The notes: generated from the sequence alone by a model not told the origin. 64,000 nucleotides of DNA from Kingdonia uniflora (GCA_014058105.1 JACGCM010000178.1:992001-1056000), one strand, 5' to 3'. Shown: positions 32,813-44,866, counted from the first letter of the stretch. Numbers and translations are program-made.

Positions 32813-33060
32813 TTTATTCGAATATATCCTTTCCTGTTCGAACATAATTGAAACTGAGTGGTTTTAATCGAATAGAAAGTTTCTTGTTCAAATACACTCT
32901 AGACTAAGTATTTTATTCGAATATAATTATTTCTGTTCGAATAGATTTCTGCCTGGGCAATTTTATTCGAATAGAATTATTTTTATTCGAATAGAATTCT
33001 TCTTGGGAAATTTTATTCGAATAAAGTATTATTTTATTCAAATATAACTTTATTCGAATA
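32813..33060. repeat. ~50-bp minisatellite in the LINE L2 3' region
   Basis: Five units of about 49-50 bp, each starting TTTATTCGAATA (or TTTAATCGAATAG) with a second TTCGAAT about 20 bp on. ATTCGAAT is palindromic, so the stretch holds many short inverted repeats. It lies after the ORF2 stop and before the A tail. Confidence 0.8.
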
Positions 33061-33205
33061 AATTGTTAGTCTATTGAAATAGAGTAGATATCAGGGTTTT
33101 TTTCTTTTTTTTTAGAGTGGGTGGGCATCTGTGTCAATGATTTGTACTTATCTTGTAATCTTTGATTGAGCATATATAAATAATCTAAACTTTTTGCAAA
33201 AAAAA

Positions 33206-33425
33206 GATCAAGATCAAGTCAAAATAGTAAGGATGATTGATTGTATGATGGATACATGTTAAGTATGGATCGAGATCAAGTTAAAATACTAAGGATGATT
33301 AATTGTCTTATGCATACTTGTTAAATGGATCGAGATCAAGTCAAAGTAGTAAGGATGATTAATTGTCTGATGCATACTAGTGAAGTATGGATCAAGATCA
33401 AATTAAAATAATAAGGATTAAACTG
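33206..33425. repeat. B2 62-bp repeat array, right fragment
   Basis: About 3.5 diverged units, with ATGGATCGAGATCAAGTC and AAGGATGATTAATTGTC. Together with 27690-27787 this is one array cut by the LINE. Confidence 0.85.
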
Positions 33426-33699
33426 ATAGTAAAATTTGTTTATTTGAATTGATAAAATGGTTACAGCGTTTCATCTGTAAAATAGTTTTAGTTGAGCAGT
33501 ATTCTATGAATATTCAAGCTGTATTTTATCTTCAGTCATCAGCCTGTAAGTTCCACTATCATTTTTGTCACTGACAATGTATGGCCCCTCTCAGTTTTCT
33601 GATAACTTTCCTAATTTTTTAGGTCGAGTAGTATTATGGATCCGTCGCAGGACAAGGTCTCCAATACCAAATTTACATTTTCAAACTTTTTTTGTTATA

Positions 33700-34560
33700 T
33701 GCTTTTTTCAATGTGTCATGGTAACGTCCCAAGTTTGCGATAGCCTTATCGTGGGTTTCTTCAATCTAGTTGAGGGTGCAGAGGAGACCGAGTTCATTGT
33801 CTTCATCTTAAATTTTCCTAGTTGAGGTTGCAGAGGAGGCCGAGTTCATTGTCTTCATCTTAAATTTTCCTTCGGGTACTTGGTAGATTGAGGTCTGAAG
33901 GTATGACTGCTTCAGTACCGAAGGCATGAACAGAGTGCGGCCTATTAAAACTTGAGGAGTAGTTCAGTAGGCCTAGAGAACATTGAGTAGTTCGTCAACC
34001 TACCTTCCTTTCTTGTCGCCGAGAGGCTTGCATAAACCTGATTTGATGCTTATGTTAATGGCTTCGGCTTGTCCGTTGCCTTGAGGATAGTATGGTATGA
34101 ATGTTGATAGCTAGATTTTGTATTTATGGAGGAAAGTAAGTACTTTTACGCTGATGAATTGCTTGCCATTATCATAGCGTATCATTTGTAGGAAATCAAA
34201 CCTGGTGATAATGTGCTCCCAAAGGAACTTGATAACCTTATTTTCATCGGCATGGCATAGAGGAACTGCTTCAACCAATTTTGTGAAGTAACCAGTGGCG
34301 ACTAGGATAAATCTTCGGTTTCCCGATGCTGGATGGAAAAGTCCAATGATGTCGATCCCCTATCGCTTGAATGGACAGAGGACATTGCTAATATGCAAGT
34401 CGAGGGATGGACTTTTGATATCTTGAGAGTGGATTTGGCATTTGTAGCATTTATGCATAAATTCTTTACAATCCTATCTCATCTTAGGCTAGCATACTCC
34501 ATGCGTGAATGCGCAGTGAGCTACTGATCTTCTTGAAATCTGTACGCCATATATACCTCT
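33700..34560 (-). pseudogene. B2 integrase, decayed
   Basis: Aligns with the B integrase. On the minus strand PYYPQGNGQAEAIN keeps the catalytic Glu (codon 34063-34065) that B and G1 have lost. The WPFKR-DI-G block containing the first Asp is recognisable near 34350-34370. Frameshifts prevent a continuous frame. Confidence 0.8.
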
Positions 34561-34799
34561 ATGAAGTTCTCTAATTTTGATCTGAGCTTTTTTTTAGAGA
34601 TGCATTCGATAAGTGGTCCCCCTCCTGTGATGCGATATAAGATATTATCTTGGACTGTGAATTTGGGGAACTTGGCCAAAAGTGATCAGGCTTCTTCTTT
34701 GTTACTGGGGAGTATGTTAAAGTTGAGGTATGCATAAAATAGCCTTCTCCAGTCTTTAGGGGGGTTATCATCTTCAGCAATTGTGATCTATAGTGTTGA

Positions 34800-35900
34800 T
34801 AGTATATAAAGACTGGAATGCTCGATGATTTCGATTTTTAAAGATTTCTTTTCAGTGTCCTTTAGCATGGCAGGGATGTAAGTTAATGCTTCGGCATGCT
34901 GATTTTCTTATCGAGGTAAGTAAGAGATTATTGCACGTTTGAATTTGTTCATCTTTTCTTCAACCAGAGCTGCATAATCAACCATTTTTCCTATTGTGTG
35001 GAATGTCTTGCTGTAATGATTTCCCACGAGTAAAGAATTGACGCAGATTACCAATTCTTCTGCTTCAAGTGTGAGTACAAGATCTAGAATGTATAGGATT
35101 TCTTCATATTCTATCTCATTATTGGTGACATAGAAGTTTAGTTTGATAGCTTTCTCGATTCAATGATTGGAAGGTATAACGAGGACGATGCCAATCCCTG
35201 ACCCTTGTGGTCCAGTTGATCTGTCTGTAAAAAGTCTCCAACTTGAGCTTTTGGACCATCCATCTGGTTTTGCTATTGACTCATCTTTGAAGATTTCTTT
35301 GAGTTTTTCCTAATTGGGGTCCTTGACCGAAAAGTCTGCCAAAAAGTCAGCTACTGCTTGTCCCTTGACTAATATTTGGGGTTTGAAGAAGATGTCGTAT
35401 TCGCCAAGGAAAATAGACAATTGCTAGATTCTTTGAGATTTTTATTTTGGAGAGTACCAGTATGAGGGGGTACTAGGTGATGATTTTGATGGGATGAGCT
35501 TGAGCGTATGGACAAAGTTTTTGAGAACTATAGACCAAGAAGAGTAGTTGTGTTTCTGTTGTTGTATATCTTTTTTCAGCAGGCATGAGTGTTTTACTGA
35601 TAAAGTAGATTGGTTTTTCTACTCCTCCATCTTCTCGAATAAGGACAGAACTAATTGAGTCTTCAGTCGTGGATAAGTACATTGTCAGCGTTTTGCCATC
35701 AACTAAAGTACTCATAATAGGAGGACGCCCCAAGTATCGATTAAGATCATGGAAGGCTAACTCACAGTCAAGAGTCTAAATGATTTTCTTGTGCTATTTC
35801 TTTGAAAGAGGGGTGGGATTACCACGAAGAAGAAGGTAAAGAAGTTTGCATCGATCAGATGACTTTGAGATGAATCTGTGAAGAGCGGCAATCTTGCCTA
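34800..35900 (-). pseudogene. B2 RNase H and second RNase H region
   Basis: The stretch 35473-35733 encodes LTMYLSTTEDSISSVLIRED, then KPIYFISKTLMPAEKRYT, the gypsy RNase H with its ISK-L and RY motifs. The region to 34900 holds the remnants of a second, archaeal-type RNase H in the Tat order, broken by stops. Confidence 0.75.
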
Positions 35901-36830
35901 TAAATTTTTGGACATATTTCTTCGTTTAAGGAGATGGCATCGCGATGAGCGCTTTGATTTACGTAGGATCAATTTTAATCCCTCTTTTGCTGACCAGGTG
36001 TCCCAAAAATTTACCTGATGCGACACTAAATTGGCATTTCTCTAGGTTGAGTTTTATCTAGTATTTGTGAAGGATATCAAAGATGGATTGAAGGTTGCTG
36101 GAGTGATCTTCGCATTTCTAGATTTTACAGATCATATCCTCTATGTAGACATCCATAATTGTATCGAGATGATATTTGAACATTTTTGTTACAAGTCTTT
36201 AGTTATGTAGCAACTGTATTCTTTAACCCAAACTGCATTACTGTGTAATAGCAGAGACCTCTTTCGGTTATGAAGGTTGTTTTTTCCTGATCGTCTTCGA
36301 CGAGTGGAACTTTGTTGTAGCCGGAGGCTGTATCCATCATAGAAAGAAGTTTGTGCCCTGCGATGGGGTCGAGAGTTACAGAATCAGTGGTAGCAGAAAA
36401 CTGTCATTGGGTGTGAACTTGTTGGGTTCTATGAAATCAACATAAACCCTGATCTTTCCATTTTTCTACGGTACTGCTACGATATTAGAAACCCACTTCG
36501 GATACTTTGCTTCTCGAATAAATCCTACCCGAAGGAGTTTATCAATCTCTTCGTTTACTGCATCGTGGAGGCGAGGAGTTAAATTCCATCATTTCTAAAT
36601 GATAGCTTTACTGTCAGGAAGGAGGTTAATTCGGTGACACGCGATTGATGGATTGATACGAGATATTTCTTGTAAAGTCCAAGCAAAGATGTCAATTTTT
36701 TTCTTAAGTAGCTGGATCATGGCATCTTTTTCGTCGGTTGATAGTTTGGGGCCGATGAAGGTGATACATCCTAGACCATCGAGTTCAAAAGATTCGACCA
36801 TTTCGGTGTTATGCTGCTCGAATGTAGGGG
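35901..36830 (-). pseudogene. B2 reverse transcriptase, decayed
   Basis: Aligned with B. The catalytic box reads VYIEDM (36136-36147), so one catalytic Asp is Glu. The N-terminal part (36595-36801) includes LGCITFIGPKLSTDEKDAMI and KIDIFAWTLQEISRINPSI, the stretch before the polymerase fingers. Confidence 0.82.
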
Positions 36831-36869
36831 GTGCTTCTTGCTGTAGTTATTATGCTTTGAGAAATTTTA

Positions 36870-37480
36870 TTGTCTAAGGGTTGGTTGTGATATTTTTGCA
36901 CATACGTGCAACTTCTTGGCTACCTTTGATCTCGTAGATTCTGTGATTTATTGGAAATTATAATGCTAGATGATAAGTAGAAGGTACTACTTTGATCGAA
37001 TGTAACCAATTTCGTCCCAAAATTCTCAAATATTTGGATTCAGCATCGATGACAAGGAATTTTATGAATGTAGTTTCAGATCCTGCCTGAACTGACAGAG
37101 TAATTTCTCTTGTGGCTGATTCTTTTAAACCATTGAAGCAGGTAATTGTTGTTATCGAAGCTTTGACCGAGTCTGTGAGGCCTAGGACTCCAATTGCTCT
37201 TCAGAACAATACATCTGTCGCTCTTCGTGTATCGACGATAAGCGTATGTAGGTAGTCCTGTATGACTTTGAGCATAATGACGAGAGGGTCATCATGAGGG
37301 TATTTCATGTGGCTGTTATCACAGTCCTCAAAGGTAATATGGTAAGGACACTTCAATTTTCTTGAGCTTGGGAGAAGTTTTGCTGTTTAATCAAAGGAAG
37401 TTATTTTTCGATAGGATGTAATCTGATCGTCTTGCTTGCTTTTCTTCTCTTTTTCAATCAGGATCATATACAGGTGGCGA
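36870..37480 (-). pseudogene. B2 aspartic protease, inactivated
   Basis: Aligns with the B protease. The active-site triad reads DTR (37225-37233) in place of DTG. Downstream ESATREITLSVQAGSETTF and KYLRILGRNWLHSIK match B closely. Confidence 0.78.
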
Positions 37481-38780
37481 GCTTACCCTTGGACCTAATT
37501 TTGTTCAAATTCTTTGTTTTTTGCTTCATCTTCAAGAAACTTTTGGATGTCGATAACATCATTATGAAACCTCCAAGCTATTAGGATGCGATGAAGGATT
37601 CATATGAGAGAGTAGCAATTGTCAGTTCCATGACTATGCACATTGTGATAATGACATAGAGGTCTGTTGGGGAGATCCGAAATGGTTTGTGGTGCACGAT
37701 AACACTCATCTCCCTTTATCGTCGGTAATATAGTAGAGAAAGTTGCTGTCATTGGTGGCAGAATGTGAACTGGTCTGTCGGGTTTACCGTCCCTTCTTCT
37801 ATTTTTGTCGATGTTTCTATCGCATTGCTTGGGTGCTTTAGTAGTTTCTAATTATCAGAATGTGGTCGAAGTTGTTTCTCGAGAATGGATGGCAGATGAG
37901 CCATTCTAATAATTATCTTTTTTTAATCGTTCTAATTCGATGTAATTATTAACTGCATCAATCATTTCTGTGACTATTCTCGGTTTATGCAGAGTAAGTT
38001 CTTTTCGAACCTTAGAGTCAATGTGCAGGGCGGAGATGAATACTGGAACAACGATTTTAGGGTCTGAGTTACCAATTTTCGTTGTTTCCTATAGAAAAAA
38101 ATGATTGTAAAAGCTTGCCAATGTCTCTTTTGTGCCCTGCTCGAAGAAGAACAAAGAATCGATAGTGATCTCTCACTCTTTAGCATGAGCGTAATTAGAT
38201 TCAAAAAGACGCTGTAACTGGCTAAACATGGTAATAGAGGCTTTTTGGATGGCGTGGAACCATCGGAGTTGTTCTTCCTTTAGGCTCATGTTAAATAGCC
38301 TGCACAGCATCTGGTCGAGTTTAGAATATAATCCAACTGTGGCTTTAAAGTATCAGACATGGGTGAGTGGGTCAGTGAGTCTTGCATATTGAATGAACTT
38401 TGGCATATGAAAATTCTCTGGTAAGGGCATGACTTCGAGATGGGGTGAGTTGGGGTTTGTTACAATTCTATTAAGAGTGGATATTTGGCCAGGAATATAG
38501 GAGTTTATGGCCTGGATCCTGTTGTTTAGGTCGTTCAAGGTGACGAACTATTGCAGGGGAAATGGAAAGGCTACGACTTGTAGAATGAAATCTCCATGTC
38601 CTTCTGGTTCCAATTGATCTCTGATTGGTCCTCTTTCGAGTGGCGGGGGAGTCTGATGACGTGTGCATTGACTTCCTTGAGTTGTCGATGTTGAAGATGT
38701 CAAACCGAAATGTCGAGAAGCCCTGTTTGGAATCCCGGATCTGGATCGAGAAATTCATAACTCATTTTCTCTCTGTTGAT
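37481..38780 (-). pseudogene. B2 gag, decayed
   Basis: Aligns with the B gag: NNRIQAINSYIPGQI, LEVMPLPENFHMPKFIQYA, DSLFFFEQGTKETLASFYN and the LCHYHNVHSHGTDNCYS spacer, which keeps its Cys and His residues. Stops and frameshifts occur throughout. Confidence 0.82.
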
Positions 38781-39174
38781 CATCGCGCTGAATTTCTCTT
38801 GATCTATGATAGATTTGGGCATGTGGAGGTAACGTCTGGAGGCCAGTGAGTAAATCTTGTATCCTTCTTAGTCTCTCTATTTCTTTTTAATGTATTTGAC
38901 TCTGTTAATCTAAGGTTTTCCTTCGTTTGTCTCTGTCCATTTGAAGAGCTTGAGTGTGGATACGTTGATCCAGCAATCTTTGGGATTTTTCTGCAGTCAT
39001 TTATTTTTGAAGTTCGACTACAACACCATGCAGGTGGACCGTTCCGGGTATTGGATTAATTTCTTGATCTCTCACGGTGCTGGAATGGCTTTTTAGGTTC
39101 ATGTTTGTCATCGGAAGGTTTTTAGATCAGGGGTGGAAAAGAAAACTATGGTAATTCCCACAGATGGTGCCAAT
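38781..39174 (-). other. B2 5' leader and primer-binding site
   Basis: The untranslated leader is homologous to B 12061-12522. The primer site on the minus strand is ATTGGCACCATCTGTGGG (39157-39174), immediately after the LTR. Confidence 0.65.
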
Positions 39175-39672
39175 TGTAGTGGCATATATTCTCGAAGGAG
39201 AATCTTTGCCAATACTTATTCGTCAGGAGAATAAAATAAAAAGATAAGAAAACAAGATTTTACATGGAAAACTCAGCAAAAGCTGAGAAAAACCACAACC
39301 TCGGGGAGGATTTTGATGTAAAATCAAGTATATTGCTAGTTATTATAAAAAAAATTGAGTGATAGTAGGATTTAGGAAGTAAGGATAGTAAAGTTGTGGA
39401 TTCTGGTCCTTGAACAATCTATTTTATGCCTGTAATTCTAGTAGATAAAGGCAGTTTTACAAAAAGAAAGAAACAGTCTTCTATTCTGGGGGAAGTGGGT
39501 GAACTTCGCGGATCTCTAACAGCTATTTCATGACCAGGCACAACGGCTACATTTTGTAGGTTGAGGACTTGATATATCTTCTCGAGTGCTATCTGTCTTC
39601 GATCATGTATGGCTGTCTTCGACTACTCTTTGCTGGCTTAGTCTCTTCGAATCTATGGAATAAACTACTACA
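39175..39672 (-). repeat. B2 5' LTR
   Basis: The LTR is 498 bp, the same length as in B. Read on plus it starts TGTAGTGGCATATATTCTCG and ends AACTACTACA. The right flank is TACAG. The matching left LTR was lost in the deletion at about 19353. Confidence 0.88.
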
Positions 39673-39745
39673 TACAGAACACAACATTAAGTAATAGCTC
39701 AAAGATAAGTTATAGTATATTTAAAGATTGGTCGACATTACTTAC

Positions 39746-40500
39746 ACGGATTATAATATCTTTGGTTCAGTTCGAACACCAGTTCATCTGGAATATGCAT
39801 ACAGTTACCCTCTACCCACACAAGGTGGTCATTCCGTGGTCTACCCACAGATTCCAAATCAAAAAAATTTAGCCTAGCAGAATCACTATATAAGTAACTA
39901 CTAATGCGACCTTCGACATATTTCCATTTATAAAACTTTATCACATCTTCAGCTTTGAACTGTTTCGCAGTTCCTTCATTCTTTTATTTTTCTTTTAGTA
40001 CCTCACATACCCTCATCATTTTATAAACATTCCTATTTAACTCGGCAGGGCAACACTATAACACATTTATAACCCCATTCTAAATGAATGGTCAGAGGAA
40101 TTCTAAGGCCATATACGACCTGATTTAAAAAACACAAAAACCCATCGCTCGGGCATGATAACCCGAGACCATTATAATTTGAGAAATTAACCCCCTTACC
40201 AATCCCTCTATCCTCTTCTACCTTGCCAAGAATGGGACTTGGTAGTATACAGCCTCATCCCCTTTATTAGAGATATAGGCCCTGAACCATAAACCTTGCA
40301 CCTCCACATAACCTCCCCATTCTCCCTGCAATTTCTTTTTAAATTTTAAGTTTTTTGTCCTTGCATCTACCCCCTCTGGGTAATATCACAAGGACTTTTC
40401 CCTTCTCTTATCTATCCTCCCATTCTATCACTTTCTCAACCTTACTATGTTCCCCACCCTCTGTGTTTTTCTCTACACTATTTTTAGTTTCCTCCATCAT
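39746..40500 (-). pseudogene. F2 aORF1 main exon, decayed
   Basis: Homologous to F1 13024-13786 and G1 51344-52092. The start is MMEETKNSVEKN at 40500. Readable parts are LWFRAYISNKGDEAVYYQ, CPAELNRNVYKMMRVCEVL (the APAQLxPN-like core) and ISSYLYSDSARLNFFDLESV. The end is at a GTAAGTAATG splice donor (39745 and below), conserved in F1 and G1. Stops break the N-terminal half. Confidence 0.6.
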
Positions 40501-40949
40501 ACTACACTCGTCTCACCTCCCTGACGATGATATTTCCTCAGAACTGGACAATACTACAAATATAATGGTGAGAATACTAGGTTTAAATTGCATATCAAGC
40601 CTACAATATGTAGAAATATATTTTTTATCATTTTCTCTACATTACATACAAATAAAACAAACCCACTTTCTAGCCAGTTAACACGTCTATTTTACAAATT
40701 CCCAAAACAAAAAGCAAAAATCAATCATTTTAAAATTTCCCATTCTTCTCCAAATGCATATTTTCTCCCTATAATAGTCTATTCATATACTTAAACTCAT
40801 ATCCTCCATTTTTATCCAAATATCCCAAACCCCCTATATTATCAGATATACATATCAAACAGGTTACTATACATATCAAACAGATTACTACAAATATTAT
40901 CCAGATAACTAAGCAAATCAACCAGATAGAGCTCTATATTACCAACCTG

Positions 40950-41169
40950 TACTTGAAGAACAACAATCTTCTGCTTTACCCATACGTCTTTTCAAGAACG
41001 AACGCTCTTGTCGCTTCTCCGACAGTTTTTTTGTCACCTAATGACGATTTTCTTCTCAAATCAGACTCAGCGCTCAAACGTTTCCTCTTCTTGGAAATAA
41101 GATTTGTACCACTTTTTTCACTCTCAAAAACTGTAGATAATTTATGAGGGAGAGAGACGCATTTTTATA
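40950..41169 (-). promoter_or_regulatory. F2 aORF1 antisense promoter and leader
   Basis: TTATAAAAATGCGTCTCTC on the minus strand at about 41150-41169 aligns with the F1 and G1 boxes. A leader with no long ORF follows. The donor is less certain here (a GTTGGTA candidate near 40945). Confidence 0.4.
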
Positions 41170-41636
41170 ATCTTCCTCTGTTTCTGAAATAATGGCTCCT
41201 TCTGACACACGTCAACTATCCCTACTGTCTCTGCAGGCACGTCTTTTCAGCTGAAGGCATCATCACGACTTTTGTGATAATGTCAACTGTCATCAGGTCT
41301 GTCCCTATTTTCTGCCATTACACAATTCTGCACCTCCACCCCAAATATAGTACAAATGACCAATCACCTAACTTTTACCCTGCCAAGATCGTACAACTTT
41401 CCCAAAATAGATCAATATTCAAAATTTTAATATATTAATACAGTTGTTAAAATCCTACAACGGTCTCACACAATATCTGCGCACAAAGACTAAAACATAA
41501 TACTTTATTCTTATTCAATCAGATCAAGATATCACATTTGTTTATCCTCTTAAGATCCCTCATCTTATATTTATTCAAACCCAACCACAAAATACTCAGA
41601 TATAGATTACTTATTACGAGTTCCCATGCTTCGAGC

Positions 41637-41997
41637 TTACCGAGTTCTCCAATCATATCTTAAACAGCCTCGGTGATTCACCTCACCGTACATAATGATT
41701 TCCCCTCTTGCTGGCCTGGCATGCTCTTTAACAATCTTGTCACACGCTAGCGGTCGAATAGTAAATTCATGCACTGCGGTACTCAACAGCGACCTCTGAA
41801 ACAAATCACACAAAAAATAAGTGGCCATACTCTACACGCCTACCTTCTTCATCAAGTCCAGTTAGATTCAATGGCCATTTCGGCAACACGATATCGTAAA
41901 GGAGCCGGCGAAAATACCACTCACAATGTTCAGTAAGCTTGATATGAAAGTAACCATCTTCAGCCTGATAAGCATGTTGAGCACGTATCCTCACCAT
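41637..41997 (-). pseudogene. F2 aORF2: small antisense ORF (VRTR family)
   Basis: The ATG at 41995-41997 starts MVRIRAQHAYQAEDGYFHIK, followed by WYFRRLLYDIVLPKWPLNL and VEYGHLFF, then one frame change. It continues as TIRPLACDKIVKEHA and ends DWRTR near 41637, about 120 aa. F1 (RLIAKEDIEE) and G1 (LELKYAHFFYEVYF-like segment) align. This is the longest clean N-terminus of the family. No known domain. Confidence 0.5.
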
Positions 41998-42068
41998 GGA
42001 TAATCGCACCACCTCCACAGCAAAATTATCTCTGCAGAAGATGCAGATCAAAATAGCCAAGATTTATG

Positions 42069-42076
42069 ATTTTATA
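42069..42076 (-). promoter_or_regulatory. TATA box of F2 aORF2
   Basis: TATAAAAT on the minus strand, about 72 bp before the ATG. Confidence 0.45.
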
Positions 42077-42199
42077 GCCGCCAGGAAGATCTTTGCAAAT
42101 ATCACCCCACTGATTTGGCCAAAGGATATATTGTTCAAAGCAAGTTCACAAAACAACAGAATATCAACATCAAATATAGAATATTGTGACAGGTCATTC

Positions 42200-42800
42200 T
42201 TTCCATAGTATGAAATATCTCATTCAATTTTGTACAAGCAAATATAAAAAGGGCAACATACAAGATCACACAAATCCAGTAAAAGCACCTACAGTTCAAT
42301 GCCCACCCTTTCTCACAGTTCAAAGAACTCTGTCACCCAGTTCAAGTACACAAATCGTAGTCAACATAGCTAACTACTTCCTCAAACTCCTCTCTCTTAA
42401 ACACTAGCTATAACTACCATTCACCCACATATACAAAGTACTCCTTCTAGCTTAATTTTCCCTATCATGCCCCATGATATCTAACTCCTATTTTACAAAT
42501 AATAAACTACATAGACAAGTTCGTGACAAAGAATCTTAACGCCAGAGCAAAGTTATTTCATTAAGTTCAAAATTTTCTTTACAGGTTACTTTATAGATAA
42601 CAAAATATTCCAAATAGTTACAACAGTTTACATCACAAAGTTACAGTTTGAATTACTTTTCAAGAATTAAAAGAGAAGATGATAAAGATTTGAAGTAACT
42701 CCCAAACCCTGATCCCATGATGCAAGATCCGAGAAACAATCAGAACTTGAAATCACAGATGAAAGATCTTCTTCATGGTCAAAATCTATGGTCCATGAAA
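42200..42800. other. F2 spacer between aORF2 and aORF3
   Basis: AT-rich, no supported gene. Small ORFs on either strand have no counterpart in F1 or G1. Confidence 0.35.
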
Positions 42801-42871
42801 GGAAATAATCCTCTACATCCTCTCACCTCTTCCACCATAACCCCCACCCCGTATGCAAGAGACAAACAGAA

Positions 42872-43214
42872 GGTCTTACCTTTTAGAAAGGACCCATTCA
42901 CTAGCAGGATACCCGCGAGACTCCCTCAGACGAACACTTGCAACATCATCTTCAGTTAAAACAACCACCTTAGCCAGCAAATGAAGCCCATTTCGGTACT
43001 CCGCCTAAGATGTCAGCAGATAGTGAAACCACGCCATCTGATAATAATCATCCCCTGTCTCCATTACTTCTTCATATGATATGCGGTGATAGGTAGGTGA
43101 AACAGGAATGAGTGTTGGCAAATGCAGAGGTTGGTATCCAAAGTATTAGATACGTAATTCTTCCATCTTTCTTTGAATCCAAGACTCTCGAGATTGGTTC
43201 TTGGTATTCACCAT
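42872..43214 (-). pseudogene. F2 aORF3: LTR-proximal small antisense ORF
   Basis: The ATG at 43212-43214 gives MVNTKNQSRESW, then KMEELRI-YFG, LIPVSPTYHRISYEEVMET, FHYLLTS, LLAKVVVLTEDDVASVRLR and EWVLSKR, with two stops. It is homologous to F1 16019-16351 and G1 45185 onward. A minus-strand TATAAAAG near 43313 lies about 100 bp before the ATG. Function unknown. Confidence 0.55.
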
Positions 43215-43533
43215 ACTCTCAATACTCAAGTCCTTGACAATAGTCAAGAATAGAAAAGAAGAGAGCTAGAGACAAAGACTTGGTTCCTCACTCTCACATC
43301 TGAATATCTTTTATACTATTAAAAGTATTTAAAATATACTCTTCAGATTCCCAACGTCAGAAGGATTTCCCATGCCAATAAACATTTACTAGAACCATTG
43401 GTTCTGGGAAACCCAAAAGGCACCAACAAGATACTTATGAATATGCATTAGAAATGATTCCCTGATTTTAACAACAGCATTAATGACACTTCTCAACCAA
43501 CACCACTCTCCCACAAGGTTTCTCATACTACAA

Positions 43534-43549
43534 GCTGAGAGGGGGCAAC
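43534..43549 (+). other. F polypurine tract
   Basis: GCTGAGAGGGGGCAAC immediately before the F 3' LTR. Confidence 0.75.
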
Positions 43550-43662
43550 TGTAGTGGCGTATTTTGCATTTCAAACTTATGCTTTATCTTTAAACTACAT
43601 ACAAACTTTTGACCTCAACAACAGAGCACGTAGCACAATCAGAACTAATACAATAACGTCAG
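43550..43662 (+). repeat. F 3' LTR, left part
   Basis: Starts TGTAGTGGCGTATTTTGC. The LTR is interrupted after GTCAG (43658-43662), which is repeated at 61942-61946. With 61947-62589 it makes 756 bp, equal to the other F LTR. Confidence 0.88.
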
Positions 43663-44227
43663 TGTAATGGCCAAATTCCATAAGCTTGAAATGGCTTGGA
43701 ATTCGCTATCACACCAATGAACCTGTAATAATATTTTAATTGAAAGTATGAAATGGCACAGGCAATTTTAGCTTGGAAAACCAATGAATAGGTAAAAAAC
43801 CATGACCTCGAGTGGAAGATTTTCGTAAAAGTATCTTTATTGCTTGAGGCAGATATCTTATTACAAGTGATCATTGGATATAGAAATGCTTGAACCTTGT
43901 AACTAAGAAGTTTGAATGTTACTGAGAATCTAAAAATAATTAGTTTCTTGATGATCTTTTGTGTAATTTTTCTGGTCTCTGTCTCTTCTGGAACTTTTCC
44001 CTTATATAGGCCTTCTCCGCAGCTCTTCATTGTGCTGGAGCACGTTTTCCAAACAATGTGGTTAGTGGTGGTTGATTGAGTAAGTGACAAGATCGTGAGA
44101 GACAGGTATCTTTGACTGGATTAGGCATTTTGATTTAAGTTCGGCCTACGTTCTTAACCATTCGTGGGGTAGGTTGGAATGTTGACTGGGAAGTTATATT
44201 TAAAATGTGTGAGTCTGAGATAGAAGT
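43663..44227 (-). repeat. G0 solo LTR, left part
   Basis: Starts TGTAATGGCC and matches the G-family LTR up to GAGATAGAAGT. It is then cut by G1 (target duplication GAAGT at 44223-44227 and 61882-61886). The remaining 55 bp are at 61887-61941. The reconstructed length is 620 bp, equal to the G1 LTRs. There is no internal sequence, so it is a solo LTR. A minus-strand CCTATATAAG box is near 44001-44010. Confidence 0.85.
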
Positions 44228-44850
44228 TGTATTAGGCAAATTCTGCAAGCTCGAAATGGATTAGAATCTTTTATCACACCAATGAACCTGTAACAATATT
44301 CTAATGGAAAGTAAGAAGTGAAATAGGGGATTTTAGCATAGAAAACCTCTAAATAGGTAAAAAAAAACCATGACCTGGTGTGGAGGATTTTTGTGAAAGT
44401 ATATTTATTGCTAGAGGTAGATATCTTATTACAAGTAATCTCTAAAAATATAAATGCTTGAATCTTGTAGTTAAGAAGTTTTGATGATTATCGAGAATCT
44501 ATAATATATAATTTCTAGGTGATCTCTTGTGTAATTTTTCTGGTCCCTGTCTCTTCTAGAGCTTTTCCCTTATATAGGCCTTCTCCGCAGCTCTTCATTG
44601 TGCTGGAGCACATTCTCTGAGCATTGTGGTTAGTGGAGATTTACTAAGTAACTAACGAGTTTGTGTGCGACAGGTGTCTTTGACTGGATAAGGTTTTTCG
44701 GTTTAAATTTGGTCTACATTTATGACCAGTTCGTGGGGTAGGTTGGAATGTTGAGTGGGGAAATGTGTTAATATAACATGAGTCTGAGACGGAGGTAATT
44801 CGAACTATGTGAGCTCAAATTTGGGTGATATCGATGGATAGGTCCCAACA
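44228..44850 (-). repeat. G1 3' LTR
   Basis: 623 bp, TGTATTAGGC...GGTCCCAACA on plus. The polypurine tract is adjacent at 44851-44866. A CCTATATAAG box lies on the minus strand near 44569-44578. Confidence 0.88.
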
Positions 44851-44866
44851 ATTGCCCCCTCGCAAC
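44851..44866 (-). other. G1 polypurine tract
   Basis: On minus the sequence before the LTR reads TTGCGAGGGGGCAAT, like F and G2. Confidence 0.75.

Larger units (their letters stand above)
27788..33205 (+). mobile_element. LINE L2 (plant L1 type), 5'-truncated
   Basis: The 5.4-kb non-LTR retrotransposon has a partial ORF1 with a CCHC knuckle, ORF2 with endonuclease, reverse transcriptase, a C-terminal zinc motif and RNase H, a 3' region with minisatellite, and an A8 tail (33198-33205). It is flanked by GATCAAGATCAA. Its first bases are four CATCAA copies rather than a normal 5' end. The tail TCTAAACTTTTTGCAAAAAAAA is nearly the same as in LINE L1, so both belong to one family group. Confidence 0.88.
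19354..39672 (-). mobile_element. Element B2: second B-family Tat element, 5'-complete, 3'-truncated, with two insertions
   Basis: The minus-strand order matches B: LTR (39175-39672), primer site, gag, protease, reverse transcriptase, RNase H domains, integrase, 62-bp repeats and antisense aORF1 on the plus strand. Sequence from about 19354 aligns with B from about 3590. The 3' LTR and roughly 1.5 kb next to it are therefore missing. D (19901-25076) and LINE L2 (27788-33205) are inserted. Without them B2 is about 9.7 kb. It sits in F2, with right flank TACAG at 39673. Confidence 0.82.
39673..43549 (+). mobile_element. F2: 3' internal part with antisense ORFs
   Basis: Continuation of F2 after the B2 insertion. 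It carries aORF1, aORF2 and aORF3 on the minus strand and ends in the polypurine tract GAGAGGGGGCAAC before the F 3' LTR. It is homologous throughout to F1 13021-16467. Confidence 0.75.

Noticed and set aside
43663..44850. Apparent tandem duplication of the G LTR
   Set aside because: Nested target duplications (GTCAG and GAAGT) show insertion of G1 into a solo LTR instead.
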